From Ewingella sp. CoE-038-23 (lineage in GTDB: Bacteria > Pseudomonadota > Gammaproteobacteria > Enterobacterales > Enterobacteriaceae): 64,000 nucleotides of DNA. A model generated the notes under the pieces. It saw only the letters and a program-made list of their open reading frames with translations, did no database searches and was not told the DNA's origin. The position numbers and the translations under genes were made by a program. Of the stretch, positions 21,011 to 30,227 are shown piece by piece. The stretch spans positions 1,054,001-1,118,000 of the forward strand of contig NZ_JAZHOH010000001.1 of assembly GCF_040419245.1 (NCBI RefSeq). Direction: 5' to 3'. The first letter of the stretch is position 1. Each line of letters begins with the position of its first letter.

Positions 21011-22435
21011 TTATGGCTGGTAGAGACTCACGCCAATCTCATTCTCTTTGCGAGTACGGGCAATGACCGACTGTGGCGATTCGTGCAGACGCAGCGCCAT
21101 CTGGTCTTCCGTACGCACCACGACGCCGCGCAGCGAGTTGGCATAAACATCAACGATTTCAACGTCGACGAACTTGCCAATCATGTCCGGCGTGCCTTCG
21201 AAGTTCACCACGCGGTTGCATTCGGTACGCCCGGTCAGCTCCATAATGCTCTTGCGCGACGTGCCTTCCACCAAGATGCGTTGCACCGTACCCAGCGTTG
21301 CGCGGCTAAAGCGCACCACCTGCTGAGTGATACGGTCTTGCAGGATTTGCAGACGCTGTTTCTTCTCTTCGAGGCTGACGTCATCCACCATGTCCGCCGC
21401 AGGCGTACCGGGGCGAGGGGAGTAGATGAAGCTGAAACTGACGTCGTAATTTACTTCGGCAATCAGCTTCATGGTCTTCTCGAAATCGTCGTTGGTTTCA
21501 CCGGGGAAGCCAATGATGAAGTCGGAACTCATATGAATATCAGGGCGCACCGCGCGCAGTTTGCGGATAATAGCCTTGTACTCCAGCACGGTGTGCGGGC
21601 GCTTCATCATGGTCAGAATGCGGTCGGAGCCACTCTGGATAGGCAAATGCAGGAAGCTCACCAGCTCCGGGGTGTCTTTGTACACCTCGATGATATCGTC
21701 GGTGAACTCGACCGGATGGCTGGTGGTGAAGCGGATGCGGTCGATGCCGTCGATTGCCGCCACCAGGCGCAGTAACTCTGCGAAGCTGCAAACGCCGCCG
21801 TCATAGGTCGCGCCGCGATAGGCGTTGACGTTCTGGCCGAGCAGGTTGACTTCGCGCACGCCCTGAGCGGCTAATTGGGCGATTTCGAACAGCACGTCGT
21901 CGCTTGGGCGGCTGACCTCTTCACCACGGGTGTAGGGCACCACGCAGAAGCTACAGTACTTGTTGCAGCCTTCCATAATGGAGACGAACGCCGTTGGGCC
22001 TTCGGCACGCGGCTCTGGCAGGCGGTCGAATTTTTCGATTTCAGGGAAGCTGATATCGACGATGGGGCTTTTGGTGCCGCGCACGTGGTTAATCATTTCC
22101 GGCAGGCGGTGCAGGGTCTGCGGGCCGAAGACCACGTCGACGCAAGGCGCACGCTGGCGCAGCATTTCGCCCTCTTGTGACGCCACGCAGCCACCCACGC
22201 CAATAATGAGGTCAGGGTTCTTCTTCTTGAGTAATTTCCAGTGGCCCAGCAGGCTGAACACTTTTTCCTGAGCCTTTTCCCGAATAGAACAGGTGTTCAG
22301 CAACAGAATATCTGCTTCTTCAGCGACGTCGGTCAGCTGATAACCGTGTGTACTTTCGAGCAGGTCGGCCATTTTAGATGAATCATATTCATTCATCTGG
22401 CAGCCCCAGGTCTTTATGTGCAGTTTTTTAATCAT
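21011..22435 (-). CDS. miaB: tRNA-2-methylthio-N6-dimethylallyladenosine synthase MiaB
   Basis: A 474-residue radical-SAM methylthiotransferase acting on i6A37 of tRNAs. The N-terminal cluster domain starts [20 protein letters not shown]; the radical-SAM motif is CNKYCSFC near residue 157; a C-terminal TRAM domain follows. The ORF is open far upstream, but the ATG at 22435 gives exactly the E. coli length and aligned start. It modifies tRNAs reading UNN codons; the adjacent tRNA operon is coincidental synteny shared with E. coli. Confidence 0.96.
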   Translation of the reverse strand: MIKKLHIKTWGCQMNEYDSSKMADLLESTHGYQLTDVAEEADILLLNTCSIREKAQEKVFSLLGHWKLLKKKNPDLIIGVGGCVASQEGEMLRQRAPCVDVVFGPQTLHRLPEMINHVRGTKSPIVDISFPEIEKFDRLPEPRAEGPTAFVSIMEGCNKYCSFCVVPYTRGEEVSRPSDDVLFEIAQLAAQGVREVNLLGQNVNAYRGATYDGGVCSFAELLRLVAAIDGIDRIRFTTSHPVEFTDDIIEVYKDTPELVSFLHLPIQSGSDRILTMMKRPHTVLEYKAIIRKLRAVRPDIHMSSDFIIGFPGETNDDFEKTMKLIAEVNYDVSFSFIYSPRPGTPAADMVDDVSLEEKKQRLQILQDRITQQVVRFSRATLGTVQRILVEGTSRKSIMELTGRTECNRVVNFEGTPDMIGKFVDVEIVDVYANSLRGVVVRTEDQMALRLHESPQSVIARTRKENEIGVSLYQP

Positions 22436-22643
22436 CGACTTGTCATTACTCAATGCGGGTAGAAAAGCGTTATATCTGTGTCCGTGCTGAAGAGCAGAAC
22501 CACGGGCTCGGGCGACGGTGACGTCCAGGGGCGTATTGTAAACCCTCGCTCCAGTGGTGACCAGTGCAGTTAAACAGCTTAGGTTCTGATACCAACATAA
22601 AAATCCGGTATCATTCAGGGAATGAATTCCATTATCAAGCTGG

Positions 22644-23834
22644 ATGAAAATGAACCCTTCTGAAAAATCCTTTGATGCGGTCGTCGTCGGTGGTGGCATG
22701 GTGGGAGCCGCGGCGGCGCTAGGGCTGGCCCAACAGGGCCTTCGCGTGGCCCTGATTGAAAACCAGCGCCCGGCTGAGTTCGACGCTCTCGCGGCAATTG
22801 ATCTGCGTATTTCGGCCATTGGCTGCGCCTCGGTGCGTTTCCTGCAAAGCCTTGGCGCGTGGACTGCTATCGAAAGCATGAGATTGACGCCTTATCGTCG
22901 TCTGGAAACTTGGGAAAACGAGGGTTCTGAAGTGCGTTTCGACGCCTCCTCGCTCGGTTTGTCAGAGCTGGGCTTTATGGTTGAGAACCGCGTCTTGCAG
23001 CTCGGCCTGTGGCAGCAGTTTGATGCGTTGCTGAACCTGACTCTGTTTTGCCCGTCCAAGCTTCGCCACCTGTTGCAGCACGATGATAAAAGCTGGTCGT
23101 TGCAGCTCACCACGGGAGAAGTCCTGAAAACCCAACTGGTGGTTGCTGCCGATGGTGCGAACTCGCTGGTGCGTCAGTTGGCGGGGATTGGCGTCGATGG
23201 CTGGCAGTATCGCCAAAACTGCATGCTCATTAATGTGGAAACGGCGTCAGCAGATCAAGACACCACTTGGCAGCAGTTTTACCCTTCAGGCCCGAGAGCC
23301 TTCTTGCCGCTGTCTGGCAATAACGCCTCGTTAGTGTGGTATGACAGCCCGCAGCGTATTCGCTATCTGCAGACGCTGAACATGAAGCAGCTAACGGATG
23401 AGGTCAGCCGTGCCTTCCCGAGTCGCTTAGGGCCTGTTAAGGCGCTCTCCTCGGGTTCATTCCCGCTGGTTCGCCGCCACGCGCAGCGCTACGTGTTGCC
23501 AGGTCTGGTATTGGTCGGAGATGCCGCGCATACCATCAATCCGCTGGCCGGGCAGGGCGTTAATCTGGGCTATCGCGACGTAGAGGCTTTGCTCGACGTG
23601 GTGAAGAAAGCGCGCGAAAGCGAAGAGAAGTGGTTTGAAGAGCGCGTGTTGTTGAGGTATCAGCGCCAGCGCCGTCTGGATAATTTACTGATGCAGAGCG
23701 GCATGGACCTGTTCTACACCGCCTTCAGCAATGACTTACCGCCGGTGAAGATCTTGCGCAATCTGGCCCTGATGACCGCCCAACGCGCAGGCGCACTCAA
23801 AACCAAAGCGCTGAAATATGCGTTAGGGATTTAA
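22644..23834 (+). CDS. ubiF: 3-demethoxyubiquinol 3-hydroxylase UbiF
   Basis: A 396-residue flavoprotein monooxygenase that hydroxylates the C-6 position in ubiquinone synthesis. The dinucleotide-binding motif is [17 protein letters not shown] near residue 13, and the second FAD motif is [22 protein letters not shown]. The start could be the ATG at 22644 or the one at 22650, which has a better-placed GGA. It is divergent from miaB and is followed at once by an ERIC element. Confidence 0.95.
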   Translation: MKMNPSEKSFDAVVVGGGMVGAAAALGLAQQGLRVALIENQRPAEFDALAAIDLRISAIGCASVRFLQSLGAWTAIESMRLTPYRRLETWENEGSEVRFDASSLGLSELGFMVENRVLQLGLWQQFDALLNLTLFCPSKLRHLLQHDDKSWSLQLTTGEVLKTQLVVAADGANSLVRQLAGIGVDGWQYRQNCMLINVETASADQDTTWQQFYPSGPRAFLPLSGNNASLVWYDSPQRIRYLQTLNMKQLTDEVSRAFPSRLGPVKALSSGSFPLVRRHAQRYVLPGLVLVGDAAHTINPLAGQGVNLGYRDVEALLDVVKKARESEEKWFEERVLLRYQRQRRLDNLLMQSGMDLFYTAFSNDLPPVKILRNLALMTAQRAGALKTKALKYALGI

Positions 23835-23930
23835 CAGCAAGAAGCAACAGCCCGATGAGCTTACATCAGTAAGTGATTCGGGTACCCGAGCGCAGCCAAC
23901 GCATCTGCAGCTCGAAGTATGAAGGGGATG
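23834..23930. repeat. ERIC element 1 (shortened), after ubiF
   Basis: The stretch contains GAGCTTACATCAGTAAGTGA and GAGCGCAGCCAACGC, matching the core of the enterobacterial repetitive intergenic consensus, and ends with the typical CGAAGTATGAAGGG. It is about 95 bases rather than 127, with the left end apparently incomplete. It begins right after the ubiF stop codon. Confidence 0.85.
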
Positions 23931-23942
23931 CAATACAAAGCA

Positions 23943-23966
23943 AAAAGCCCGCCTAAGCGAGCTTTT
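23943..23966. terminator. Terminator of the tRNA operon (also fits ubiF)
   Basis: AAAAGC-CCGC pairs with GCGAGCTTTT around a CTAA loop. On the minus strand a TTTTTG run follows, eight bases after the last tRNA gene. On the plus strand it could also end the ubiF transcript. Confidence 0.8.
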
Positions 23967-23973
23967 CTAAATA

Positions 23974-24048
23974 TGGCTGGGGTGCCAGGATTCGAACCTG
24001 GGTATGCTGGTATCAGAAACCAGAGCCTTACCGCTTGGCGACACCCCA
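23974..24048 (-). tRNA. glnV: tRNA-Gln (anticodon CUG)
   Basis: A 75-base gene with encoded CCA. The anticodon loop reads TTCTGAT, giving CUG. It is the last gene of the operon; E. coli has two CUG copies here (glnV and glnX), so the symbol is by analogy. Confidence 0.97.
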
Positions 24049-24088
24049 AAAGAACTGCTTTACTAAAACACTCATGCAGACAATAAAA

Positions 24089-24165
24089 TGGTGGCTACGA
24101 CGGGATTTGAACCTGTGACCCCATCATTATGAGTGATGTGCTCTAACCAGCTGAGCTACGTAGCC
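24089..24165 (-). tRNA. metU: tRNA-Met, elongator (anticodon CAU)
   Basis: A 77-base gene with a full cloverleaf, anticodon loop CTCATAA and encoded CCA. It corresponds in position to E. coli metU. It differs from the first Met copy at one D-loop stem position and one T-loop-adjacent base. Confidence 0.97.
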
Positions 24166-24249
24166 AAATTTTACTGACTTAACTCTAAAACTCAAGCGCT
24201 GATTTGATTAACTTAATAATAAATTTCAATCGCTTGCCAATAAGAAGTA

Positions 24250-24324
24250 TGGCTGGGGTACCTGGATTCGAACCAGGGTATGCTGGTATCAAAAACCAGT
24301 GCCTTACCGCTTGGCGATACCCCA
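24250..24324 (-). tRNA. glnW: tRNA-Gln (anticodon UUG), second copy
   Basis: A 75-base gene with anticodon loop TTTTGAT and encoded CCA. The T-stem is CCTGG/CCAGG in the opposite sense to the neighbouring copy, a compensatory exchange. Confidence 0.97.
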
Positions 24325-24382
24325 ATAAAACTACTTCAAATTGTATTTTTTCATGCAATATCAAAGATAAAACAAGAAAAAA

Positions 24383-24457
24383 TGGCTGGGGTACCAGGAT
24401 TCGAACCTGGGAATGCTGGTATCAAAAACCAGTGCCTTACCGCTTGGCGATACCCCA
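24383..24457 (-). tRNA. glnU: tRNA-Gln (anticodon UUG), first copy
   Basis: A 75-base gene with anticodon loop TTTTGAT and encoded CCA. It is third in the operon, as in E. coli. Confidence 0.97.
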
Positions 24458-24481
24458 ACTGTGCTTACCGATATCAGGAAA

Positions 24482-24566
24482 TGGTGCGGGAGGCGAGACT
24501 TGAACTCGCACACCTTGCGGCGCTAGAACCTAAATCTAGTGCGTCTACCAATTTCGCCACTCCCGC
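24482..24566 (-). tRNA. leuW: tRNA-Leu (anticodon UAG)
   Basis: An 85-base class II tRNA with a long variable arm, anticodon loop TTTAGGT and encoded CCA. It is second in the operon. Confidence 0.97.
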
Positions 24567-24578
24567 ATGAAAAAAGTT

Positions 24579-24655
24579 TGGTGGCTACGACGGGATTCGA
24601 ACCTGTGACCCCATCATTATGAGTGATGTGCTCTAACCAACTGAGCTACGTAGCC
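24579..24655 (-). tRNA. metT: tRNA-Met, elongator (anticodon CAU), promoter-proximal
   Basis: A 77-base gene with a full cloverleaf and encoded CCA, first in the Met-Leu-Gln-Gln-Met-Gln operon. Confidence 0.97.
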
Positions 24656-24694
24656 ATCTTTTTTCTTGCAACCTTCATCGGCGTTGCGGGGCGC

Positions 24695-24723
24695 ATTATG
24701 CGTAGTTGGCCGTTTTGCGTCAA
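24695..24723 (-). promoter_or_regulatory. Promoter of the tRNA operon
   Basis: On the minus strand TTGACG, a 17-base spacer and CATAAT form a strong sigma-70 promoter about 40 bases before the first tRNA. The bases after the -10 element read GCGCCCCGC, a GC-rich discriminator of the type found at stringently controlled stable-RNA promoters. Confidence 0.85.
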
Positions 24724-24828
24724 CCACTTTTTTGACGAAAAATGTCTTAGAGCAATCATTTGTCTGGCTTATAACCAGTGTGGCGATAAATTCAGCAAAA
24801 CACGTTATTTTTATTGGCTTTTGTGACG

Positions 24829-24854
24829 AAAAAACGGGCCATAGCAGGCCCGTT
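24829..24854 (-). terminator. Terminator after asnB
   Basis: An AACGGGCC stem pairs with GGCCCGTT and is followed on the minus strand by TTTTTTCG. It separates asnB from the tRNA operon. Confidence 0.87.
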
Positions 24855-24886
24855 AATCGAAAATAAAACCCGGTTATTTCTGCAAA

Positions 24887-26548
24887 TTAGTAGGCGGACT
24901 GGTGAACGCCTACAGCACGACCGGACGGATCGTTCATGTTTTTGAAGGATTCATCCCACTCAATCGCCTTAGCAGAAGAACAGGCTACCGACGGGCCACC
25001 CGGAACGCACTCTGCTGCACTTGGTACTGGGAACAGCTCTTCAAAAATGGTGCGGTACAGATACGCTTCTTTGGAGCCCGGCGTGTTATACGGGAAGCGG
25101 AAATGTGCAGTTTCGAGCTGTTGGTCAGTAATTTGCTGCCCAGCGACCTCTTTTAAGGTATCAATCCAGCTATAACCTACGCCGTCAGAGAACTGTTCTT
25201 TCTGGCGCCATGCCACGCTGTGTGGCAGGTAAGACTCAAAACACTCGCGCAGGATATGTTTTTCCATCTTGCCGTTGCCGCACATCTTGTCTTTCGGGTT
25301 GATGCGCATCGCCACGTCGAGGAATTTCTTGTCGAGGAATGGCACACGAGCCTCGACGCCCCATGCGGACATCGCTTTGTTGGCGCGAGCACAGTCATAC
25401 ATGTGCAGGGCCAGCAGCTTACGCACGGTTTCTTCGTGGAACTCTTTGGCGTTTGGCGCTTTATGGAAGTAAAGGTAGCCGCCCAACACTTCATCTGCGC
25501 CTTCACCGGACAGCACCATCTTGATGCCCATCGCTTTGATTTTACGCGACATCAGGTACATCGGGGTCGACGCGCGGATAGTAGTCACGTCATAGGTTTC
25601 GATGTGATAAATCACGTCACGAATGGCGTCCAGACCTTCCTGCACGGTGAAGTGAATTTCATGGTGCACGGTGCCCAAATGGTTAGCCACGGCCTGTGCG
25701 GCGCGCAGGTCAGGAGAACCTTCAAGGCCGACGGCGAAGGAGTGCAGCTGTGGCCACCAGGCTTCGCTTTGGTCTTTATCTTCGATACGGCGACCGGCGA
25801 ATTTCTTAGTAATGGCGGAAATCACCGAGGAATCCAAACCGCCGGATAGCAACACGCCGTAAGGCACATCGGACATCAGATGGCTTTTCACTGACTCTTC
25901 CAGCGCGTCGCGCAGCGCGGCCGCGTCCGTTGGGTTGTCTTTAACGTTGTCGTAATCGAACCAGTCGCGGCGGTAGTATTCGCGAATTTGGCCCTCTTTG
26001 CTCCACAGGAAGCTGCCCGCAGGGAATTCCTGAATGGTGCGGCACACCGGCACCAGCGACTTCATTTCAGAAGCAACGAACAGGTTGCCGTGCTCATCGT
26101 GACCATAATAAAGAGGGATGATGCCCAAATGGTCGCGACCAATCAGGTAGGCGTCTTTTTCTGTGTCATACAGAATGAAGGCGAACATGCCTTGCAGCTC
26201 GTCGAGAAACTCTGGCCCTTTCTCCTGATAAAGCGCGAGGATCACTTCACAGTCAGATTCGGTCTGGAACTCGTAACGGTGGCCTAACTCAGCGCGCAGT
26301 GCCTGATGGTTGTAGATCTCACCGTTAACGGCCAATACGTGGGTGTGCGCGGCGTTGTACAGCGGCTGTGCGCCGTTGTTCACGTCGACAATCGACAGAC
26401 GCTCGTGGCAAAGAATGGCTTTATCGCTAGCGAAAACGCCAGACCAATCCGGGCCGCGATGGCGCATCAGACGGGATAACTCCAACGCTTTCTTACGCAA
26501 CTCAGCGGAGTCGGTCTTGATATCGAGCACACCGAAAATTGAACACAT
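24887..26548 (-). CDS. asnB: Asparagine synthetase B, glutamine-hydrolysing
   Basis: A 553-residue enzyme that makes asparagine from aspartate, glutamine and ATP. The catalytic Cys2 of the class II glutaminase domain follows the initiator Met (MCSIFGVLD). The synthetase domain contains the pyrophosphate loop LLSGGLDSSVISAI and the GEGADEVLGGYLYF motif. Length is one residue less than in E. coli. Amide nitrogen supply links it loosely to the neighbouring amino-sugar genes. Confidence 0.97.
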   Translation of the reverse strand: MCSIFGVLDIKTDSAELRKKALELSRLMRHRGPDWSGVFASDKAILCHERLSIVDVNNGAQPLYNAAHTHVLAVNGEIYNHQALRAELGHRYEFQTESDCEVILALYQEKGPEFLDELQGMFAFILYDTEKDAYLIGRDHLGIIPLYYGHDEHGNLFVASEMKSLVPVCRTIQEFPAGSFLWSKEGQIREYYRRDWFDYDNVKDNPTDAAALRDALEESVKSHLMSDVPYGVLLSGGLDSSVISAITKKFAGRRIEDKDQSEAWWPQLHSFAVGLEGSPDLRAAQAVANHLGTVHHEIHFTVQEGLDAIRDVIYHIETYDVTTIRASTPMYLMSRKIKAMGIKMVLSGEGADEVLGGYLYFHKAPNAKEFHEETVRKLLALHMYDCARANKAMSAWGVEARVPFLDKKFLDVAMRINPKDKMCGNGKMEKHILRECFESYLPHSVAWRQKEQFSDGVGYSWIDTLKEVAGQQITDQQLETAHFRFPYNTPGSKEAYLYRTIFEELFPVPSAAECVPGGPSVACSSAKAIEWDESFKNMNDPSGRAVGVHQSAY

Positions 26549-26894
26549 ATCTGTTTCTCCTGACCACTTATAAACGATTATTTTGTTGTGTTTGCTTTAC
26601 GCTTTGCCGATTTCTCATTAAAGGTTCGGCTTTACTGCGCGGTTGATTAAGAAAATGCGACAAAACCCCTCATCTGTGCAAGTGGTTTAGCATTCTTCTG
26701 AAAAATAGTTGTTGAGGTAGGTCAGATCTTTGATGGATTTTCAGTTTAGGGCTATTTAAATTGCGGAATATGCAATTTTTCTCGCTGATTTGAGCTGTGG
26801 GCAAAAATGGGGAATGAAAAGAAAATAGCGACAAGTGGTAGAAGTCCGTCTGGTCGAATGACCAGACGTGAGAAAGCAGGGGAAGCGGGTGAAA
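26549..26894. other. 346-base region between nagD and asnB
   Basis: The region carries the asnB promoter and leader and the end of the nagBACD transcript. Apart from the 9-bp inverted repeat at 26847-26868, it is AT-rich with no ORF, RNA gene or repeat that I recognise. Confidence 0.4.
26847..26868 (-). terminator. Hairpin after nagD
   Basis: Perfect 9-bp arms (CGTCTGGTC and GACCAGACG) enclose a four-base loop 27 bases after the nagD stop. No T-run follows on the minus strand, so it may protect the 3' end or act as a factor-dependent end, not as an intrinsic terminator. Confidence 0.45.
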
Positions 26895-27647
26895 CTAGAT
26901 AATGTCGATATCAGCGACAGAAGGGTAGATCCAGGTTGGGCGGAATGGCATCTCTTCCACATCATTCAAGGTCGACACGCCTGACAGCACCAGAATGGTA
27001 TCCAGACCTGCTTGGAAGCCCGCCAGAATGTCGGTGCGCAGGTTATCGCCGACAATCACCGTTTCTTCCGAGTGTGCTTGCATTTTGTTCAGTGCAGAGC
27101 GAATGATCCACGGGCTTGGCTTACCGACATAGAAAGGTTTGCGGCCGGTGATTTTTTCAATCGGGGCGCACAGCGCGCCGCAGGCTGGCGAGAAGCCGTG
27201 ACCATGACTATCCGGGTTGGTGGCAATAAATCTCGCACCGTTGGCGACGAAGAAGGCGGCTTTATGGATCATATCCCAGTTATACGAGCGGGTTTCGCCG
27301 ACGATAACAAAGTCAGGATTGATATCAGTGATGGTAAAGCCTGCTTTATAAAGCTCGTGAATTAATGCGCCTTCGCCCACGACATAGGCTTTCTTGCCTT
27401 CCTGCCGTTTGAGAAAGTCAGCCGTTGCCATGGCGGAGGTGTAAAAAGCACTTTCAGGGACGTCCAGACCTGCGGCGGTAAAGCGATTCGCTAAATCCTG
27501 CGCGGTCTGGGAAGGGTAGTTGGTCAGCACAACCAGCGGCATGCCCTGTTCCTGGATGCGTGCGAGGAAAAGATCTGCACCCGGGACCGGCGTATTGTCG
27601 TGGAGCAGTACGCCGTCGATATCACAAATTACGTTTTTTAAAGTCAT
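26895..27647 (-). CDS. nagD: HAD-family nucleotide phosphatase NagD
   Basis: A 250-residue class IIA HAD phosphatase; E. coli NagD hydrolyses UMP and related nucleotides. The catalytic motif is CDIDGVLLHDN at residue 9, motif II is VLTNYPSQT, and the C-terminal motif is VIVGDNLRTDILAGFQAG. It is the last gene of nagBACD. Confidence 0.96.
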   Translation of the reverse strand: MTLKNVICDIDGVLLHDNTPVPGADLFLARIQEQGMPLVVLTNYPSQTAQDLANRFTAAGLDVPESAFYTSAMATADFLKRQEGKKAYVVGEGALIHELYKAGFTITDINPDFVIVGETRSYNWDMIHKAAFFVANGARFIATNPDSHGHGFSPACGALCAPIEKITGRKPFYVGKPSPWIIRSALNKMQAHSEETVIVGDNLRTDILAGFQAGLDTILVLSGVSTLNDVEEMPFRPTWIYPSVADIDII

Positions 27648-27694
27648 AGGTCCCTAATCCAATCCATTCTGGCAATCCCGAACTATAGCACAGC

Positions 27695-28915
27695 TTAATT
27701 TTCCATCAGACGCTGCAACAGCACGCCATTGAGCATAGCCCGCTTGACCAGCGCGAAGGCGCCGATAGCAGACTGATGGTTTAACTCTGATTTCACCACC
27801 GGCAGGTTACGGCGGAAATCCTTCAACACCTGCGTGTTAATGCAGCTTTGAATCGCTGGCAATAGGACTTTTTCTGCCTCGGTAATTTCCCCGGCTATCA
27901 CCACTTTCTGTGGGTTGAACAGGTTTATCGCGATGGCAACGCCTTTGCCTAACTGGCGTCCGACGTGCTCGATCACTTCACAGGCCAGGCCGTCGCTGCG
28001 ATTCGCTGCTTTGCAAATCGCGGTTATAGAACAGTCTTCGAGACTTAATTTGCTCGGATAACCTTGAGTGAGCAGGGCACGCACCCGATTTTCAATGGCT
28101 GAGTTGGCGGCGACGGTTTCTAAGCAGCCGAAGTTGCCACAGTGGCAGCGTTCGCCCAGCGGGTCTATCTGGATATGGCCGATTTCGCCGACGTTGCCGT
28201 TGCTGCCGAGGAAAATTTGCCCATTGACGATGATCCCTGCACCGGTACCGCGGTGTAAACGAACCAAAATGGAGTCCTGACAGTCGCGGGTTGCCCCAAA
28301 ATAGTGCTCCGCTAAAGCCAAACTGCGAATATCGTGGCCGACAAAGCTGGTGACTTTGAACATTTCTTCCAGCGCATCGACCAATTTCCAGTTGCCCACG
28401 CTGATGTGCGGCATGTAGCGCACTATACCTTTATTAGGGTCGACCAGGCCGGGCAGGATGACGGAGATAGCAATCAGCTCGCGGATTTTACGTTGATTAA
28501 GCTCCATAAATTCCTTAATGGCTTTAATCAACGTGTTCTCGAGCGTCTCTTGGGTGCGTTCCGGCAGGGCGTAGTGGTGTTCGGCGATAGATTTCGCGCT
28601 GAGATCGTACAGCGTGATGGTGGCATCGTTGCGTCCAAGGCGGACGGCAATAGTATGAAAAGGGCGGGTTTCGGTGATAATCGAAATAGCGCGGCGGCCC
28701 CCGGTGGAAGCCTGTTGATCCACTTCTTTGATCAACCCGCGCTCTAACAGCTGGCGAGTAATTTTGGTGACGCTGGCGGGAGCCAACTGGCTGTGATCTG
28801 CAATCTGAATGCGAGATATTGGCCCTTGCTGATCAATCAGGCGGTAAACCGCCGCGCCGTTTAACTGCTTTACCAGATCAACGTTGCCGATTTGTGCCTG
28901 TCCGTCAGTCGTCAT
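27695..28915 (-). CDS. nagC: N-acetylglucosamine repressor NagC (ROK family)
   Basis: A 406-residue transcription factor with an N-terminal winged HTH (SRIQIADHSQLAPASVTKITRQLLERGLI) and a ROK domain with the zinc-binding GERCHCGNFGCLE motif. It represses nag genes until N-acetylglucosamine 6-phosphate binds. The ATG at 28915 gives exactly the E. coli length; a TTG one codon upstream is ignored. Operators consistent with it are visible at nagE and chiP in this window. Confidence 0.96.
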   Translation of the reverse strand: MTTDGQAQIGNVDLVKQLNGAAVYRLIDQQGPISRIQIADHSQLAPASVTKITRQLLERGLIKEVDQQASTGGRRAISIITETRPFHTIAVRLGRNDATITLYDLSAKSIAEHHYALPERTQETLENTLIKAIKEFMELNQRKIRELIAISVILPGLVDPNKGIVRYMPHISVGNWKLVDALEEMFKVTSFVGHDIRSLALAEHYFGATRDCQDSILVRLHRGTGAGIIVNGQIFLGSNGNVGEIGHIQIDPLGERCHCGNFGCLETVAANSAIENRVRALLTQGYPSKLSLEDCSITAICKAANRSDGLACEVIEHVGRQLGKGVAIAINLFNPQKVVIAGEITEAEKVLLPAIQSCINTQVLKDFRRNLPVVKSELNHQSAIGAFALVKRAMLNGVLLQRLMEN

Positions 28916-28935
28916 CAATACTTTTATCCGCTCAA

Positions 28936-30075
28936 TTAAACTTCGTCACCATTAACGATAGTTTTCGTGATTTTGAAATCATGGGTGAAGGCGGTGAGGT
29001 TGGCGACTTTACCGGCTTCAATACTGCCCAGTTGCGCATCCACGCCAATCGCACGTGCGGCATACAGAGTTGCCATGCGCAGTGCTTCGTCCAGAGCTAT
29101 ACCAACATGCTCAACGCTGTTTTGTACAGCTTCGATCATGGTTAGCGCTGAACCACTCAGTACACCGTTTTCATCAACACAGAGTCCATCACGATAGTAT
29201 ATTGTTTTACCTGCGAAAATGAACTCTTGAATGTCGGCACCGGCTGGCGCAGTGGCGTCAGTCACCAGAACCAGTTTGTCACCTTTGAGTTTTTTCGCGT
29301 TACGCACGTTCGCCCAGGCGACGTGGTGGCCGTCAACGATAATGCCGGTATAGACTTCTGGCGTATCAAAAATCGCGCTGACTAAGCCCGGCTGGCGGCC
29401 AGTAATGGCTGGCATGGCGTTGAACAGGTGAGTGGTGAAGGTGATACCCGCCGCAAAGCCTTTGCGCGCTTCTTCATAAGTGGCATTGGAGTGTCCACCA
29501 GAAACGATGATGCCCGCGTCGCGCAGTTGGCGAATATACTTATCTTCGGCCATTTCTGGTGCCAGCGTCACCTTAGTGATGACATCCGCATTGGCGCACA
29601 GATAATCAATCATCGCGCTGTCAGGTTTGCGAATAAACGCCGGATTATGGGTGCCTTTCTTAAGCGGGCTGAGGTACGGCCCTTCAAGATGCAGGCCCAG
29701 CGCCTGATGCGGATACTTTTTCAAGTAGTCGCGCATCACGTTGATCCCGTGCTTCATGTAGTCATCGCTACAGGTGATCAGCGTCGGTAAATAGCTAGTA
29801 CAGCCGGACTTCTCGTTGGCTTTCTGCATGATTTCTAACGTCTTAACTGAAATTGCTTCCAGAGAATCGTTAAATTGCACGCCGCCACAGCCGTTCAGCT
29901 GTAAATCGATAAATCCGGGGGCAAGGCTGGCGCCATCCAGATCGCGAGTTTCCATATTCGCCGGCAGTTTAGCTGCCAGACAGACACGTTCGATCTTGCC
30001 GTCGGCAATGACGACCGCGTGGTTATCCAGAACGTCGTGGCCAGTATAAATGCGGCCATTAATCAAAGCGTACAT
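28936..30075 (-). CDS. nagA: N-acetylglucosamine-6-phosphate deacetylase
   Basis: A 379-residue amidohydrolase that removes acetate from GlcNAc-6-P. Metal and substrate residues lie in [21 protein letters not shown] and [10 protein letters not shown]. The start at 30075 (second of two tandem ATGs) has GGGGG at the better distance and matches the E. coli N-terminus MYALxxGRIxTG. An ERIC element fills most of the space from nagB. Confidence 0.95.
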   Translation of the reverse strand: MYALINGRIYTGHDVLDNHAVVIADGKIERVCLAAKLPANMETRDLDGASLAPGFIDLQLNGCGGVQFNDSLEAISVKTLEIMQKANEKSGCTSYLPTLITCSDDYMKHGINVMRDYLKKYPHQALGLHLEGPYLSPLKKGTHNPAFIRKPDSAMIDYLCANADVITKVTLAPEMAEDKYIRQLRDAGIIVSGGHSNATYEEARKGFAAGITFTTHLFNAMPAITGRQPGLVSAIFDTPEVYTGIIVDGHHVAWANVRNAKKLKGDKLVLVTDATAPAGADIQEFIFAGKTIYYRDGLCVDENGVLSGSALTMIEAVQNSVEHVGIALDEALRMATLYAARAIGVDAQLGSIEAGKVANLTAFTHDFKITKTIVNGDEV

Positions 30076-30094
30076 CATGCCCCCTAGTACGTTT

Positions 30095-30214
30095 GCCCTT
30101 CTCCAGTCACGCTGCTGCTGCGTTGGCTGCCTCACTCCCTCCAGTCACTTACTTCAGTAAGCTCCCGGAGAGTCGATTCGTTGCCGCCTTGCTTCAGCGC
30201 GACTGGCTTTGGGC
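30095..30214. repeat. ERIC element 2, between nagB and nagA
   Basis: A 120-base imperfect palindrome. Outer arms CCAGTCACGCTG (30103-30114) and CAGCGCGACTGG (30195-30206) pair with one mismatch. The core CAGTCACTTACTTCAGTAAG, then CTCCCGGAG and GTTGCCGCCTTG, match the ERIC consensus. It is transcribed with the nagBACD mRNA. Confidence 0.9.
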
Positions 30215-30227
30215 ATAATTTTAAAGA

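Noticed and set aside
22436..22879. N-terminal extension of miaB of about 148 residues
   Set aside because: The extension crosses the divergent ubiF start, has no family match, and the shorter start gives the exact E. coli length.
24204..24570. Overlapping plus-strand frames of 96-99 codons across the tRNA genes
   Set aside because: They are read through the antisense of four tRNA genes; repeated peptide blocks come from repeated tRNA sequence, a common annotation artefact.
23974..24655. Prophage or island attachment site at the tRNA cluster
   Set aside because: All tRNA genes are intact, flanked by their usual neighbours, and no integrase or truncated tRNA copy is present.
24623..24866. 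Plus-strand frames of 66-67 codons between metT and asnB
   Set aside because: They run antisense to the tRNA promoter and start inside metT; no coding character.
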